From: Caballeronia sp. dw_19
Lineage (GTDB): Bacteria; Pseudomonadota; Gammaproteobacteria; Burkholderiales; Burkholderiaceae
Assembly: GCF_018449515.1 (NCBI RefSeq)
Contig: NZ_JAAVUQ010000027.1
Coordinates: 1 to 64,000 of the forward strand
Direction of reading: 5' to 3'
DNA: 64,000 nucleotides
Shown: piece after piece, positions 1 to 9,750 of the stretch
Layout of the letters: each line of letters starts with the position of its first letter
How positions within the stretch are numbered: the first letter of the stretch is position 1
Position numbers and translations under genes: made by a program
The notes under the pieces: generated by a model
What the model saw: only the letters and a program-made list of their open reading frames with translations
Told to the model about the DNA's origin: nothing
The model's database searches: none

Positions 1-59
1 TGACGTGCCGCCACGCACAGTGGCTAATAGTGATAAAGAGAAAATCCGACTCTCGCAGG

Positions 60-139
60 CCGCTAAGGCCGAAAGCAGCAACCCGGCATTGACCCCCGAC
101 CGCTACGGCCGAAAGCACCAACCCGGCATAGACCCCAAC
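60..139. repeat. two-copy tandem repeat, unit about 40 bp
   Basis: Two adjacent imperfect copies (60-99 and 100-139) share the core GGCCGAAAGCA-CAACCCGGCAT followed by GACCCC. A third partial start (CCGCTAACC) follows from 139. The repeat lies in the non-coding stretch downstream of the MFS gene. No hairpin with a T-tract is obvious. Function unknown. Confidence 0.6.
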
Positions 140-187
140 CGCTAACCCTGGAACCTAGCCCCCCGACGCCCAAACCCCCCCAACCTC

Positions 188-1450
188 CTACGCCGTAGCC
201 GCTCCCCCAACCCCGCGCCCTGTGCGCACATACAACGCGATGGTGAGCGCCACCCCCGCCGCCGATGCAACCGCAGCAAACAGATACACGGAGCTGAACC
301 CAAACTCCCCGGCGATATACCCGGCCAGCGGCCCCGTCACGCCCAGCGACAAATCCAAAAACACCGAATACGCCGACAATGCCGCGCCACGACTAGCCGG
401 CGGCACGAGCCCGACCGCCTCAACCCCGAGCGCAGGAAAGATCAACGCAAAACCAAATCCGGTCAGCGCGGCACCCGCAAGCGCAAAGGCGGGATCGGCC
501 GCAAGCCAGAGCATCAGCAAGCCGACACATTCGAACGCAAACGACACAATAGCCACGCGAAAGCCGCCAAAAACCTTGATGGTGTTGGCAAACAACAGCC
601 GCGAGCCGACGAACATCGTGCCGAACACGGTCAGCGAAAGCGCTGCGTCCGGCCAGTTATGCGCGGCATAAAAGAGCGTAATGAACGTGGCGATCGACCC
701 AAATCCCGCCGATCCCAGCGCGAGACCCATGCCGTGCGGCAGCACGCGAAAGAACACGCTGCGATACGACATGCGCTCGCCATGCACGATCGGAACAGCC
801 GCCATGCGCGTGGCAAGCCAATAGCCGAGGCCGCCCAGCGCAATCACCAGCGCGCCCAGCGACGCAAATCCGATCGAGCGCTCCATCGCCACGCCAAGCG
901 GGGCGCCAACGGCCAGCGCGCCATACGTGGCAATGCCGTTCCACGAGATCACGCGCCCGCTGCCGGCGGCGCCAACCCGTCCGATACCCCACGTGATCGC
1001 ACCGGTTCCGACCCAGCTTTCGCCAAAGCCAAGCACAAGACGGCCGATAATTAACAGCCCCAGGCTCACCGAATGCCATTGCGACGCGAGCGCCGCGCTG
1101 AGCAGCAGCACGCCGCTGATCGCGCAGGCGGTCAGCCCGTACAGCACGGTCTGCTTCGGCCCGATGGTGTCCGCCGTGCGCCCGGCGAGCGGCCGCGAGG
1201 CGAGGGTTGCGAAGTACTGGACGCTGATTGCCACGCCTGCCATCACCGATCCATAGCCGAGATCCGTATGCACGAAACCAGGCAGCACCGCGAGCGGGAT
1301 GCCAATGGTCAAATAACAAATGAACGTGAACGTGACGACCGAGACGATTCGCCCGGTAATGGCTAGATCGGCGCGTCGGGACAGCGGGGCTTCGGTGGAC
1401 ATTGGGGTAATTGCGGGGTTGATATCGCTGAAGAGGCGTGATTCTCCCAT
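188..1450 (-). CDS. MFS transporter, YhhS/YfcJ-like
   Basis: Major facilitator superfamily membrane protein of 420 aa with about 12 hydrophobic segments, the usual length for 12-TM MFS exporters. The N-terminal part reads IVSVVTFTFICYLTIGIPLA, then LASRPLAGRTADTIGPKQ, which fits the loop 2-3 signature (G-R-x-A-D-x-x-G-x-[KR]) of drug/arabinose-efflux MFS members of the YhhS/YfcJ type. The substrate cannot be told from sequence. A second possible start is Met17 (1402); neither start has a convincing ribosome site. The gene lies 145 bp downstream of a LysR-type regulator on the same strand, which may control it. No soluble partner gene (periplasmic adaptor) is present. Confidence 0.85.
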   Translation of the reverse strand: MGESRLFSDINPAITPMSTEAPLSRRADLAITGRIVSVVTFTFICYLTIGIPLAVLPGFVHTDLGYGSVMAGVAISVQYFATLASRPLAGRTADTIGPKQTVLYGLTACAISGVLLLSAALASQWHSVSLGLLIIGRLVLGFGESWVGTGAITWGIGRVGAAGSGRVISWNGIATYGALAVGAPLGVAMERSIGFASLGALVIALGGLGYWLATRMAAVPIVHGERMSYRSVFFRVLPHGMGLALGSAGFGSIATFITLFYAAHNWPDAALSLTVFGTMFVGSRLLFANTIKVFGGFRVAIVSFAFECVGLLMLWLAADPAFALAGAALTGFGFALIFPALGVEAVGLVPPASRGAALSAYSVFLDLSLGVTGPLAGYIAGEFGFSSVYLFAAVASAAGVALTIALYVRTGRGVGGAATA

Positions 1451-1595
1451 AGCTTAGGCGCAAACGTGGCCCGCCAGATGCTTTTTCAGGATACGCAGAA
1501 TAGCGAAAAGCCTTGTCGGGGAAGAGTTTGCAGAATTTTCGTTGCGGACGAAGAATTTGCATCTGGCCCGTGACCGGCCGTGGAGTGGGAAGGTC

Positions 1596-2573
1596 TTACC
1601 GGTTTTCCAGGCCTGCGGACTGCCCGGTCAACTCCCTGGAGACATCGGCCATCAGCGCCTGCAACCAGGCCAGGTCGGTGGGGCGGCTGACCTCGGGCAA
1701 GGACATCAGATAACTTTCGATAGGCGGAAACTCGATCGGCGACTCCATGACCACCAGCGGCAACAGCGCGGCGTAATGCAGCGCGAAGCGTCGCGTAGCG
1801 GTGAAGATCAGGTCGGATTGCAGCAGCACTTGCGGCACGAGCCCGAAGTACGGAATGGTCGTGACAATGCGTCGACGGATGCCTGCGCCCGCCAGGCCTA
1901 TATCGATAGGATGACGCTTCACACCGCTATACGTGGTCGGCGCGAGATGCGCCGCGAGCGCATAGCGAGCCGTTGTCAGCGGTTCGCGTGCGAGCGGATG
2001 GCCGCGGCGCATGAGGCACACGAAGCTGTCGGTGAAGAGATCGCGGCGGGCAAAACGCGGCTCGGGATTCTCCCAGTTACCGACGACCAGGTCGAGATCG
2101 CCGTCATCGAGCGCACGTTCGTGATCAAGCGTCGGCGTCAGCGATTCGATCTCCAGCCGCGCATTCGGCGCCGCCACGCGGAATGCGCGAATCATCGTCG
2201 GCATGAAAAAGTCGTTCAGGTAATCCGGCGCGGCGACCCGGAAGGTGCGCCGTGACGTGCTGGGATCGAAGGCGCCATGCGGCGTGGCGACAAACTCGAC
2301 CTCGCGCAACGTGCGCTGCACAGCCGGCAGCAGCGACGCGCCGTACTCGGTCGGCACCATGCCCTGCTTGCCGCGCACGAGAATGGGGTCGCGCAGCAGT
2401 TCGCGCAGCCGCCGCAGCGCCGTGCTGATGGCGGGTTGCGTCTGCCCCAGGCGCAGCGCGGCCTGCGTGACGCTGCGCTCGGTCAGCAGTGTTTGCAGCA
2501 CGCGGATCAGCCAGATGTCGAGGGAATCGGCGGCGGAGCTGGCGTAATCGGCGGGATCAATGGGATCAGTCAT
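1596..2573 (-). CDS. LysR-family transcriptional regulator
   Basis: DNA-binding regulator of about 325 aa. The N-terminal winged HTH (about residues 20-80) contains SVTQAALRLGQTQPAISTAL followed by RRLRELLRDPILVRG, the classic LysR helix-turn-helix and wing. The rest is the two-lobed effector domain (RRTFRVAAPDYLNDFFMPTM onward). I chose Met at 2573 (MTDPIDPADY) because it puts the HTH at the usual distance from the N terminus. An upstream Met at 2636 would add 21 poorly conserved residues. The gene is co-directional with the MFS gene downstream, so that transporter is a possible target. The ligand is unknown. NodD/PnbR/LinR-like subgroup is possible but not certain. Confidence 0.88.
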   Translation of the reverse strand: MTDPIDPADYASSAADSLDIWLIRVLQTLLTERSVTQAALRLGQTQPAISTALRRLRELLRDPILVRGKQGMVPTEYGASLLPAVQRTLREVEFVATPHGAFDPSTSRRTFRVAAPDYLNDFFMPTMIRAFRVAAPNARLEIESLTPTLDHERALDDGDLDLVVGNWENPEPRFARRDLFTDSFVCLMRRGHPLAREPLTTARYALAAHLAPTTYSGVKRHPIDIGLAGAGIRRRIVTTIPYFGLVPQVLLQSDLIFTATRRFALHYAALLPLVVMESPIEFPPIESYLMSLPEVSRPTDLAWLQALMADVSRELTGQSAGLENR

Positions 2574-2720
2574 AGAGCGCGGTCTTCGGGCGGACCCTTG
2601 GGGCTGGGTGTTGCGTAGCAATTCATGGCGGGACAATCAGGCGTAATGCGCGCCCGATCGAGCGTGCACTACGTTAAGCCCGACCGAACGCGCACGCCAT
2701 AGCGTGCATGCTATGGATGG

Positions 2721-2880
2721 AATAGGGGCCGACCGCTAACCCGCGCGGGCCGAACCTGCGGAACCCGCCGAACCTGACGATTCTCATCCCCCGCCGCTTC
2801 ACACTTCCGAAAAGGGGCCGACCGTCAACCAGCGCGGGCCGAACGTGACGATCCTCATACCGCGCCGCGTCACACTTCCG
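2721..2880. repeat. tandem duplication of a gene 3' end
   Basis: Copy A (2721-2809) and copy B (2810-2880) share AGGGGCCGACCG, CGCGGGCCGAAC, TGACGAT.CTCAT and TCACACTTCCG in the same order. Copy A has an extra segment of about 18 bp. Copy B contains the last codons (PEV-stop) of the DsbA-like gene, so its 3' end plus 3' flank has been duplicated downstream. Copy A still carries the same GAAGTGTGA end on the minus strand. Confidence 0.75.
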
Positions 2881-3520
2881 GCGCCGTCCTCGGCAAATTG
2901 CTGATTCGCCGTACTTCCTTGCCATCGAGCCAGTTCGGTGAACGCGCGACGTAAAGCACCATCGGCAGCGTGTCTTCGCCCCAGAACAATTGCTGGTTCA
3001 CCACGAACGTCGGCACACCGAACACGCCGAGTTCCACCGCGCGCTCGACATTCGCCCGCAATGTCGCCTTGACGTCCTCGAGCTCGATCATTTTCGCGCC
3101 GTCGGGCAGGCCCACGTGGCGGCACAGATCGTCGAATCCCTGCTCGCTCGACGGATCGCGGCCATCCTTCCAGATGAACCGGAAAATCTCGCGGATACAT
3201 CCAATTTCCCCGCCCGATGCCACGGCAAGGCGCAGCGCCTTGCTGGAATCGAAGGGATGCGACGGCGGCATTTTGAACGGAATACCCAGTTGTTCGGCGC
3301 GAAAGAGCGCGTATCGATACATAAACACGCGCTTTGACGGGATGTTGCCCGGCATCGGCTGGCCCCAGTGCTTGAGGAGCTTCAAATAGTCGATGGGCAA
3401 CACTTCGAACGGCATGTTCGGCCACTTTTCATGCTGTTCGAGCAGCAGATACGAAAAGGGAGAGTTGAAATCGAAAAAAAAGTACGGCTGATGCGGATCG
3501 ATGGAAGCCGAGGCGCTCAT
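2870..3520 (-). CDS. 2-hydroxychromene-2-carboxylate isomerase / DsbA-family protein
   Basis: A GST-kappa/DsbA-fold protein of 216 aa. FFFDFNSPFSYLLLEQ at the N terminus is the HCCA-isomerase signature, with Ser in place of the redox cysteines. ELGVFGVPTFVV (cis-Pro loop) and LFWGEDTLPM near the C terminus complete the family pattern. Known members isomerise 2-hydroxychromene-2-carboxylate in naphthalene breakdown, using glutathione, but many paralogues act on unknown substrates and no aromatic-degradation genes lie nearby. The start at 3520 (MSASASID) is chosen because AGGGAG lies 6 nt upstream. The 3' end is tandemly duplicated just downstream (2721-2880). Confidence 0.85.
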   Translation of the reverse strand: MSASASIDPHQPYFFFDFNSPFSYLLLEQHEKWPNMPFEVLPIDYLKLLKHWGQPMPGNIPSKRVFMYRYALFRAEQLGIPFKMPPSHPFDSSKALRLAVASGGEIGCIREIFRFIWKDGRDPSSEQGFDDLCRHVGLPDGAKMIELEDVKATLRANVERAVELGVFGVPTFVVNQQLFWGEDTLPMVLYVARSPNWLDGKEVRRISNLPRTAPEV

Positions 3521-3590
3521 ATGAATCTCCCTGGTGCGTTGCTCGTCGCGGTAGCCGTCACGCCGGTTACCGTCGTTTCTTCTTTCGATA

Positions 3591-5024
3591 TTACGTGGTG
3601 TGCTGAACGCTGTCTCCCTGCGCGTCAAGTGCGGCGGCCTGCGCCATGGTCAGCCGCTGCCGCACGAAGCCGATATGCTCGCGCAGCACGTAGAACTGGT
3701 CCGCGTAGGCGAGCGGCATTTTCATCTGGTTGACCGCGTTCTCGATGCCGTCCACCCGTTCGATCAGCGCCTCGCGCTGAGCTGGTTCGGGGTCGCTCAT
3801 GGCCTCGCGTTCAATGCCGATCAGCGCGCCGTAGATCTTGTAGATCCGAGATTTGATCCGCCATCTGTACAGTCCCGGCACGAGCCGAAAACCCGGAATC
3901 AGCACCACGATAATCGGCACCAGCAGCACGATCACGCGATCGGCAAGACTCGCGATCCAGAACGGCAGCGTCCGGTACAGGAAGCTTTTACCCGACTTGT
4001 AGTAACGCTCGGCGTCGTCGCTGATCCGAAATTCGTGTTGCAGCGGCGCGGGGAATTCGTTGGCCGTCTGCAACAGGTTCGCGCGTCCGTGCACCTCTTT
4101 CGCGGCTTCGATCAGCAAATCGGACAGCGCCGGATGCAGTCCGTCGCGGGCGATCAGCTCGGCTGTCGGCGCAATCAGATGGAAAGGTTGCGGCGGCACG
4201 TTCTTCGCCAGATCGAAGGCGCCCATCGGCAGGACGATCACCTTCAGATACGGAAAGCGCCGCGCGTAGGCGTCGGCCTGGGTGAAGTCGAGGAAACGAA
4301 CGCCGGGCGTGCGAAACAGCTTGCCCATGGTCGGCGGCTGCGCGGAGTCCCCGGTGAGAAACGCGGCGTCGATACTCCCGTCCGTCAGTGCGCTGGCCGC
4401 GGCGTCGCCGCTCAGCGGCAGCAATTCGGTGTTGCCGCCCGGCTCGATGCCATTCGCCTTCAGCACCGCCAGCGCGAGCGCACGCGTGCCGCTGCCTTCG
4501 GTGCTGATGGCGAGCCGCTTCCCCTTCAATTCTGAAAGCCGCGTCAGCAGCGGTCCCCGATAAAACACCGCCAGCGGCACATACGCCACGCTGCCGAGTG
4601 AGACCAGATTTTCATGCTTATCCGGCGTGCCGGGCGCCGACATGCCGCCCTGAACGAAACCGACATCGACGTTCACCTTCGGATCTTCGAGCTTTTGCAG
4701 GTTATCGAGCGAACCCTGCGACTCCAGTACGTTCAGCGTGACACCGTTGCGCGCGAGGATCCTTTTGTACTGCTGCGCGTCGTTCCAGAACGAACTGCCC
4801 TGTGGTCCCGCCGACATCGTCAGCGTATTGGGCGGCGCGGGCTGGATCAGGCGCACGGCGAGATAGATCGCGGCGGCGCTGATCAGCAGGATTGGTCCGA
4901 ACGATATCGCGAGGTCGCGCCAGGAAATTGCGACGAAACGTGCCATTGTCGGCGCCATGCGCCGGGTGCGGGTTTTCTTCGGGGTTTCCTGAGCGGGAGG
5001 TTCTTGGCCGGGAGTTTGAGTCAT
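3591..5024 (-). CDS. TAXI-family TRAP-type solute receptor, membrane-anchored
   Basis: Protein of 477 aa of the TAXI (TRAP-associated extracytoplasmic immunogenic) family. One N-terminal membrane segment (ISFGPILLISAAAIYLAVRL, about residue 40) is followed by a periplasmic binding domain beginning LTMSAGPQGSSFWNDAQQYK, with ISTEGSGTRALALAVLKANG in the ligand-binding region. A second hydrophobic segment (VIVLLVPIIVVLIPGF) and a basic/helical tail of about 100 residues follow. Classical TAXI receptors are secreted; this double-anchored form is common in Burkholderiaceae. No DctQM-type permease gene is adjacent, so its transport role is uncertain and a sensory or structural role is possible. Confidence 0.82.
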   Translation of the reverse strand: MTQTPGQEPPAQETPKKTRTRRMAPTMARFVAISWRDLAISFGPILLISAAAIYLAVRLIQPAPPNTLTMSAGPQGSSFWNDAQQYKRILARNGVTLNVLESQGSLDNLQKLEDPKVNVDVGFVQGGMSAPGTPDKHENLVSLGSVAYVPLAVFYRGPLLTRLSELKGKRLAISTEGSGTRALALAVLKANGIEPGGNTELLPLSGDAAASALTDGSIDAAFLTGDSAQPPTMGKLFRTPGVRFLDFTQADAYARRFPYLKVIVLPMGAFDLAKNVPPQPFHLIAPTAELIARDGLHPALSDLLIEAAKEVHGRANLLQTANEFPAPLQHEFRISDDAERYYKSGKSFLYRTLPFWIASLADRVIVLLVPIIVVLIPGFRLVPGLYRWRIKSRIYKIYGALIGIEREAMSDPEPAQREALIERVDGIENAVNQMKMPLAYADQFYVLREHIGFVRQRLTMAQAAALDAQGDSVQHTT

Positions 5025-5773
5025 TGTCGGGTTCGGTGGGGCGGGGACCTGCGTTGACGCAAAACCGCAAAGCCATTAAAGCAGCGAATTTTATAAACGG
5101 GATCGAAAGAAGAAAGGGAAAGGGAAAACCCTCGCACCTGCTTATTCAACAAACAAATCTGGGATGGTTAAAAATACCTCTCCTTGTCCGCATTAAGCCT
5201 TTTCATTCAATCCCGGCAGTAAAACATGCCTGTGCCAATATGTTGAAACGTCTGTTGTTACATTCATTGCCCATGCGCTGTCGCAATTTTCGCCGATGGT
5301 ACATGAACGCCCGTGCTGTTGGATCACAGGCAGGCCCTAAGCCGGTATGACAATAACCACAACTACGGTCGAGTGCGCACTTCATCGTGTTAAATGCTTT
5401 GCGCTTCTCGCGAGGCTGGATTAAATTGACGTTCGCCGCCGTAGAACCAGCATCCGCGCCGCCTAACCGGCATTCGGAGAAATGCTCCGAGCAGAACCGG
5501 CAGCGTCGCATGATGTGCAGCAGCTTATGTCCTTGAGCCAACGGTCATGACGCCCTTACAAGAAAGGCCGGACATTTGTTTTTTCGCCAGTCTCTCGCAA
5601 CACCGTGTCGCCAGCATCGCCGGTCTGTTTGTGTCGTATGCGCGTCGATCGTCGGGTCGCCGTTCGTACAGTCAGGCCGCAAGATGTCGTAGCCAAGCCG
5701 CTGGGTTGATGCGGTCCAAAGAAGTACAAGAGCAACACTTTGCGAAGTCCAAAGCGAAACAAAAGGAGAAGTC
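5025..5773. other. 749-bp intergenic region, no supported gene
   Basis: Lies between the divergent TAXI and BON-protein genes and should hold both promoters. A Cys-rich reading frame on the minus strand (5203-5541, TTG start) has motifs CRFCSEHF and CGYCHTG. It lacks a good ribosome site and recognisable family, so I do not call it. AAAGGAGAAG at 5761-5770 is the ribosome site of the next gene. Confidence 0.5.
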
Positions 5774-6124
5774 ATGAAAGTAGTCGATATGTTGAAGGCG
5801 CTGAGCGTCGTGGTGTGCGTCGCAGTGGCGTCGAGCGCCTATGCTCAATCAAGTGATGCCACGGCCACGACGGCACCGTCGGCCAAGACCACCAAGAAGG
5901 TCAACCGCAAGCTCGGCCTCGATGTGCGGCGTGCATTGAGTAAGGCACAGGGCATCGACGTGTCGAACATCTTCGTGCGCGCACGCGGCGGTGCAGTCGT
6001 GCTGACGGGTACGGTGCCGGACGGCGCGCAAATCCCGAAGGCTGAAGAAGTGGCGAAGGGCGTGAGCGGTGTGACTTCCGTCTCGAACAAGCTCACGCTG
6101 GCTGAACCGAACGGTGGAGGCTGA
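5774..6124 (+). CDS. BON-domain periplasmic protein
   Basis: Small exported protein of 116 aa. The N terminus MKVVDMLKALSVVVCVAVAS plus SAYAQ is a Sec signal peptide with cleavage after AYA. A Thr/Lys-rich linker leads to one BON domain (about residues 43-110): VRRALSKAQGIDVSNIFVRA, GGAVVLTGTVPDGAQI and VSGVTSVSNKLTL, the alpha-beta pattern with the conserved central Gly. BON proteins (OsmY-like) bind phospholipid and are often osmotic or envelope-stress proteins. A strong AAAGGAGAAG ribosome site sits 3 nt before the ATG. A perfect hairpin follows the gene. It is likely a single-gene transcript. Confidence 0.88.
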   Translation: MKVVDMLKALSVVVCVAVASSAYAQSSDATATTAPSAKTTKKVNRKLGLDVRRALSKAQGIDVSNIFVRARGGAVVLTGTVPDGAQIPKAEEVAKGVSGVTSVSNKLTLAEPNGGG

Positions 6125-6203
6125 TGCTTTCCTGAGCCTTGGACTGCGGTGCGTCGTTGCAGCGTTTTTGCAGCGTGTGACGCGGTTTCGTCCAGTGGTT
6201 TGA

Positions 6204-6240
6204 ATAACGGGTTCCGGTGCTTTGCGCCGGAACCCGTTAT
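6204..6240 (+). terminator. perfect 14-bp inverted repeat, likely terminator
   Basis: ATAACGGGTTCCGG (6204-6217) and CCGGAACCCGTTAT (6227-6240) are exact reverse complements around a 9-nt loop, about 80 bp after the BON gene stop. No clear T-run follows, so it may also act as an mRNA-stabilising hairpin. Confidence 0.65.
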
Positions 6241-6353
6241 GCGTTATGGGACCAGGCTATGGGCGCACGCTTCCTGGTTGAAAGCAGGAGCCAGGTTCGC
6301 GACGCGCATCGAAAGAAGTACGCCGGATAAAAACAACATGGTGGAGAGCGACG

Positions 6354-8463
6354 ATGAAGCGATTCCCGGGAGTCACGGCGCTTGCCCTGGCAATGGTGGC
6401 GTTCGGCCTCGCGGCCTGTCACGGCAACGATGACGGCAATGGCAGTGGCAATGGTTCGCAGAACAATGCGCTGCCGAACTTCATCGCCGGCAGCGTGCGC
6501 ACGCAAACCTATGACGGCACGACCGATGACCTGCTGACAGCGGGGCCTGGGCAAGGACGGGCTGGCATCGGCAACGCCGCCGGCCATTGCCAACGCGGCC
6601 GCGCCGAGCGCCGCTGAATTGCGCCGTCTCGCGATCTACTCGAACTATCGCGCGCTCGTCGATATGTCCACCAATGGCGGCTACGGGCGCTTCTGGGGGC
6701 CGAACGTCGACCTGAACGGCAACGACACGCTCGGCGAGGGGATGATCGCCGGCAAGGAATATCTGGCTTTCGCCGACGACGGCAGCGGTACGCTCAACGT
6801 GAGTTTGCTCGTGCAGATCCCGGCGAGTTTCAACCCCGACCAGCCGTGCATTGTCACGGCCACTTCGTCCGGGTCGCGCGGCGTGTACGGGGCGATATCG
6901 GCGGCGGGGGAATGGGGTTTGAAACGCGGCTGCGCGGTCGCTTACACCGATAAAGGCAGCGGCAACGGCGCGCACGAACTGGCGTCGAACACGATTACGC
7001 TTATCGACGGCACGTTGTTGAACGCCGCGGCTGCCGGCAAGACCAGCGTGTTCACGGCGAACCTCGGGAGCACTAATCTTGCCACGTTCAACGGGCAATT
7101 CCCGAATCGCTACGCGTTCAAACACGCGCACTCGCAGCAGAATCCGGAGAAAAGCTGGGGCACGAATACGCTGCAGGCAATCCAGTTCGCGTACTGGGCG
7201 CTCAACGATACCTACGGCCCGCTCGACGGCACCACGCGCAAGACCCGCTATAACCGCGGGGATGTGACGACCATCGCGGCGTCGGTGAGCAATGGCGGCG
7301 GCGCGTCGCTCGCGGCCGCCGAGCAGGACACGCAGGGATGGATCACGGCGGTGGTCGTGGGTGAGCCGCAGATCAACCTGAACGTTCCGTCGCAGGTTTC
7401 GGTGAGGCAGGGCGGCGTGCCGGTGGCGTCGTTCGGCCGGCCGCTCGCCGACTACATGACGCTCGCGAACCTGCTGCAGCCGTGCGCGGCACTGGCGCCG
7501 GCCGCAGCGGGCGCGCCTTATCTCACGGCGTTGCCCGTGGCCACGACCGCGTCGATCCGGGCGGCGCGCTGCGCGTCGCTGGCAGTGAACGGCGTGATTA
7601 CCGGCGGCGATGTGATCAGCCAAGCCACCAATGCCCTTGCCCAACTGCATCAGGCCGGTTATCAGACAGACTCCGACTTCCTGCAGGCGCCGATGTGGGA
7701 TTCGCAGGCCGTGCCGGCGGTTGCCGTGACGTATGCCAACGCATACACGCAGTCGAGCGTCGCCGATAACCTGTGCAACTTCAGTTTCGGCACGACCAAT
7801 GCCGTGACGGGGGCGGCTGGAGTCAGCCAGCTCGTATCGCCGATGTCTACCGTGTTCGGCAACGGCAATGGCGTGCCGCCGACCAACGGTATCAATCTCG
7901 TCTACAACGCGGGAAATTCGGGCGCGGCGGACCATCGATTCGCTAGCGCCGACGCAAGTTTCGCCGGCGCGTTTTGTCTGCGCGGCTTGTGGACGAACGG
8001 CGACGCGCGGATGACGGCGAATGTCAATGCGATCCGGGTGAATGCGAATCTGCACGGGAAGCCGGCGATCATCGTGCAGGGGCGCTCGGATACGCTTGTG
8101 CCGATCAACCACGCGTCGCGCCCGTACGCGGCGATGAACAAGCTGGCCGAGGGCAATTCAAGCAATTTGTCGTTTTACGAGGTGACGAACGGCCAGCATT
8201 TCGATGCGTTCCTGAGCGTCGCGGGCTTCGATACGCGCTTCGTGCCGCTGCAGTACTACAACCTTCAGGCGCTGAACCTGATGTGGGCGCATTTGAAGAA
8301 CGGGGCGCCTTTGCCGCCGTCGCAGGTTGTGCATACGGTGCCGCGAGGCGGTACGGCGGGAGCGGCGCCGGCTTTATCGGTGAGCAATTTACCGGCGATT
8401 TCCGCCTCGCCCGGGTCGAACGCAATCACGTTCGGCGGTGGCGGGGTGAATGTGCCGAATTGA
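6354..8463 (+). pseudogene. D-(-)-3-hydroxybutyrate oligomer hydrolase, frameshifted
   Basis: Intracellular or exported enzyme that hydrolyses 3-hydroxybutyrate oligomers in polyhydroxybutyrate turnover. The 5' part (ATG 6354, GGAGA 7 nt upstream) encodes a lipoprotein-type signal MKRFPGVTALALAMVAFGLA-AC and the family motif YDGTTDDLLTAG. After that the frame is lost. One extra G in the G4 run at 6542-6545 moves the frame: without it the protein continues LGKDGLASATPPAIANAA into SAAELRRLAIYSNYRALVDM. The rest (6602-8463) is open and well conserved, with the nucleophile region VSNGGGASLAAAEQD and the His region NGQHFDAFL. Corrected length is about 702 aa, normal for the family. It may be a true null allele, a phase switch, or a single-base sequence error. 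Confidence 0.85.
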
Positions 8464-8690
8464 AGCTGGGGCTTCATCTCGCCGGTCAATGGCTGGCCGG
8501 CGACGGTATCTGATGGGGACGGGGCGCAATTTGCGATTTGTCGAAGCGCGGCCGCAGAAACTGGCGGCGGTTGGCGTGTTGCCGACAGCAAGTATTGGAT
8601 AAGCCGCTATCTTCGATTGATTACGTGGCGACTATCGGTGCGTAAATTGGCTGCAGCGGGAAGGCCCTGGCGGCAACTGCGTTCGAGCGC

Positions 8691-9488
8691 TTAAGGCGTG
8701 GTCGCCGATGCGGAAACCGGCGCCGAAGCCGGGGCAGCTACCGTCACCGCCGTAGCGCTGGCGCTGGCGGCTGAAACCGCACTCGCCGTTGGCGCAGGGC
8801 TAGCCGCACTGGCGTTCAACTCCGCGCGAGCGGCCGCACTCGCGGCTGGCGTCTGCACGACGATGGGTGTTGGCGTGAGGTCCGGCGAATTCAGGATCAG
8901 CGATGGCGCAAGCGCCTGACTGCTGACATTCTCGCCAGGAATCGGCGAACTGCGTGGCACGGTCTTCAAATAGTGCTCGACCAGACTAAAAAAGCGATCG
9001 TAGAACTTGCCTGCCGGCACGGTTTCGCTGGAGATTTTCACCATCGAGTCGCTGTTCGAGCGGATCGGCAGCGAGAGCGAACCGAGCACGCTCAAACCCA
9101 CACTGGCCGAGGTATCGCTTTTCTTCAGCGTATAACCGTCCTGCACGGCATTCACATACGCGATGCTCGTATTGCTCGCGTTCTCGCCCGCCGTGCAGAC
9201 CACATGAAACGACACCACCACGTGCGTGTCCGCCGCGGGCTGGAAGTTCTTGGTGGCATCGACGGTATCAGGCTGCGGCATGGTCGTCACGTAACCCTGG
9301 CTCAACAACGCGCGGCGCGAGGCTTCGCAGGTTTCCTGACTGGTGGCGTCGTAGTTGCGGGTGAACGGACTCGCGCCCGTCAAGAACATTTCGGCCTGAT
9401 AGCTGGGTGTGGGCGCGGCCTTGCCGCCACAAGCGGCGAGGGCGAGCAGGGGCAGGGCGAGCGAAAGTCGGGAAAGCGGGTTTTGCAT
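8691..9488 (-). CDS. DUF2242 lipoprotein
   Basis: Predicted lipoprotein of 265 aa. The signal MQNPLSRLSLALPLLALAAC ends in a lipobox (LAAC, Cys20), followed by GGKAAPTPSYQ. The central part has the DUF2242 pattern: TSQETCEASRRALLSQGYVT, then VVVSFHVVC and NTSIAYVNAVQDGYTLKKSD. The last 60 residues are an Ala/Ser/Thr/Val/Pro-rich low-complexity tail, probably disordered. I chose Met at 9488 because it starts the signal peptide; the longer reading frame upstream has no support. Function is unknown; the family is outer-membrane or periplasmic in beta-proteobacteria. It converges with the hydrolase gene across a 227-bp gap. Confidence 0.85.
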   Translation of the reverse strand: MQNPLSRLSLALPLLALAACGGKAAPTPSYQAEMFLTGASPFTRNYDATSQETCEASRRALLSQGYVTTMPQPDTVDATKNFQPAADTHVVVSFHVVCTAGENASNTSIAYVNAVQDGYTLKKSDTSASVGLSVLGSLSLPIRSNSDSMVKISSETVPAGKFYDRFFSLVEHYLKTVPRSSPIPGENVSSQALAPSLILNSPDLTPTPIVVQTPAASAAARAELNASAASPAPTASAVSAASASATAVTVAAPASAPVSASATTP

Positions 9489-9750
9489 GACGGCGGCTGG
9501 ATGAAACGAAGGACTTCGGCGGCCTAGATTGTAGTGCGCCGCGCGGTTGGACGTAAAAAGCGAGAAATTTAGGGGGAGCTTCGATTCACGGTTCCGGCTT
9601 TTCGAGCGGCGTCTTTCGGTGCCTGCGCGTCTCCCGAAGCGCTCTAACACCTTCAGCGTCATGGGCTGAGCTCTCGATTTGACTTGCCCGACACGTTTCA
9701 GCATACGCATAGAATCCAACGCGTACTTCCCGTTTTTCCGGAGGCTTTTC

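Noticed and set aside
5203..5541. Cys-rich minus-strand frame with two CxxC-like pairs
   Set aside because: TTG start, poor ribosome site, irregular Cys spacing and no family; treated as intergenic.
6481..8112. Long antisense reading frame (543 codons) opposite the PHB-oligomer hydrolase
   Set aside because: It is His/Arg-rich, a typical mirror of a high-GC gene, and the plus strand has clear family motifs.
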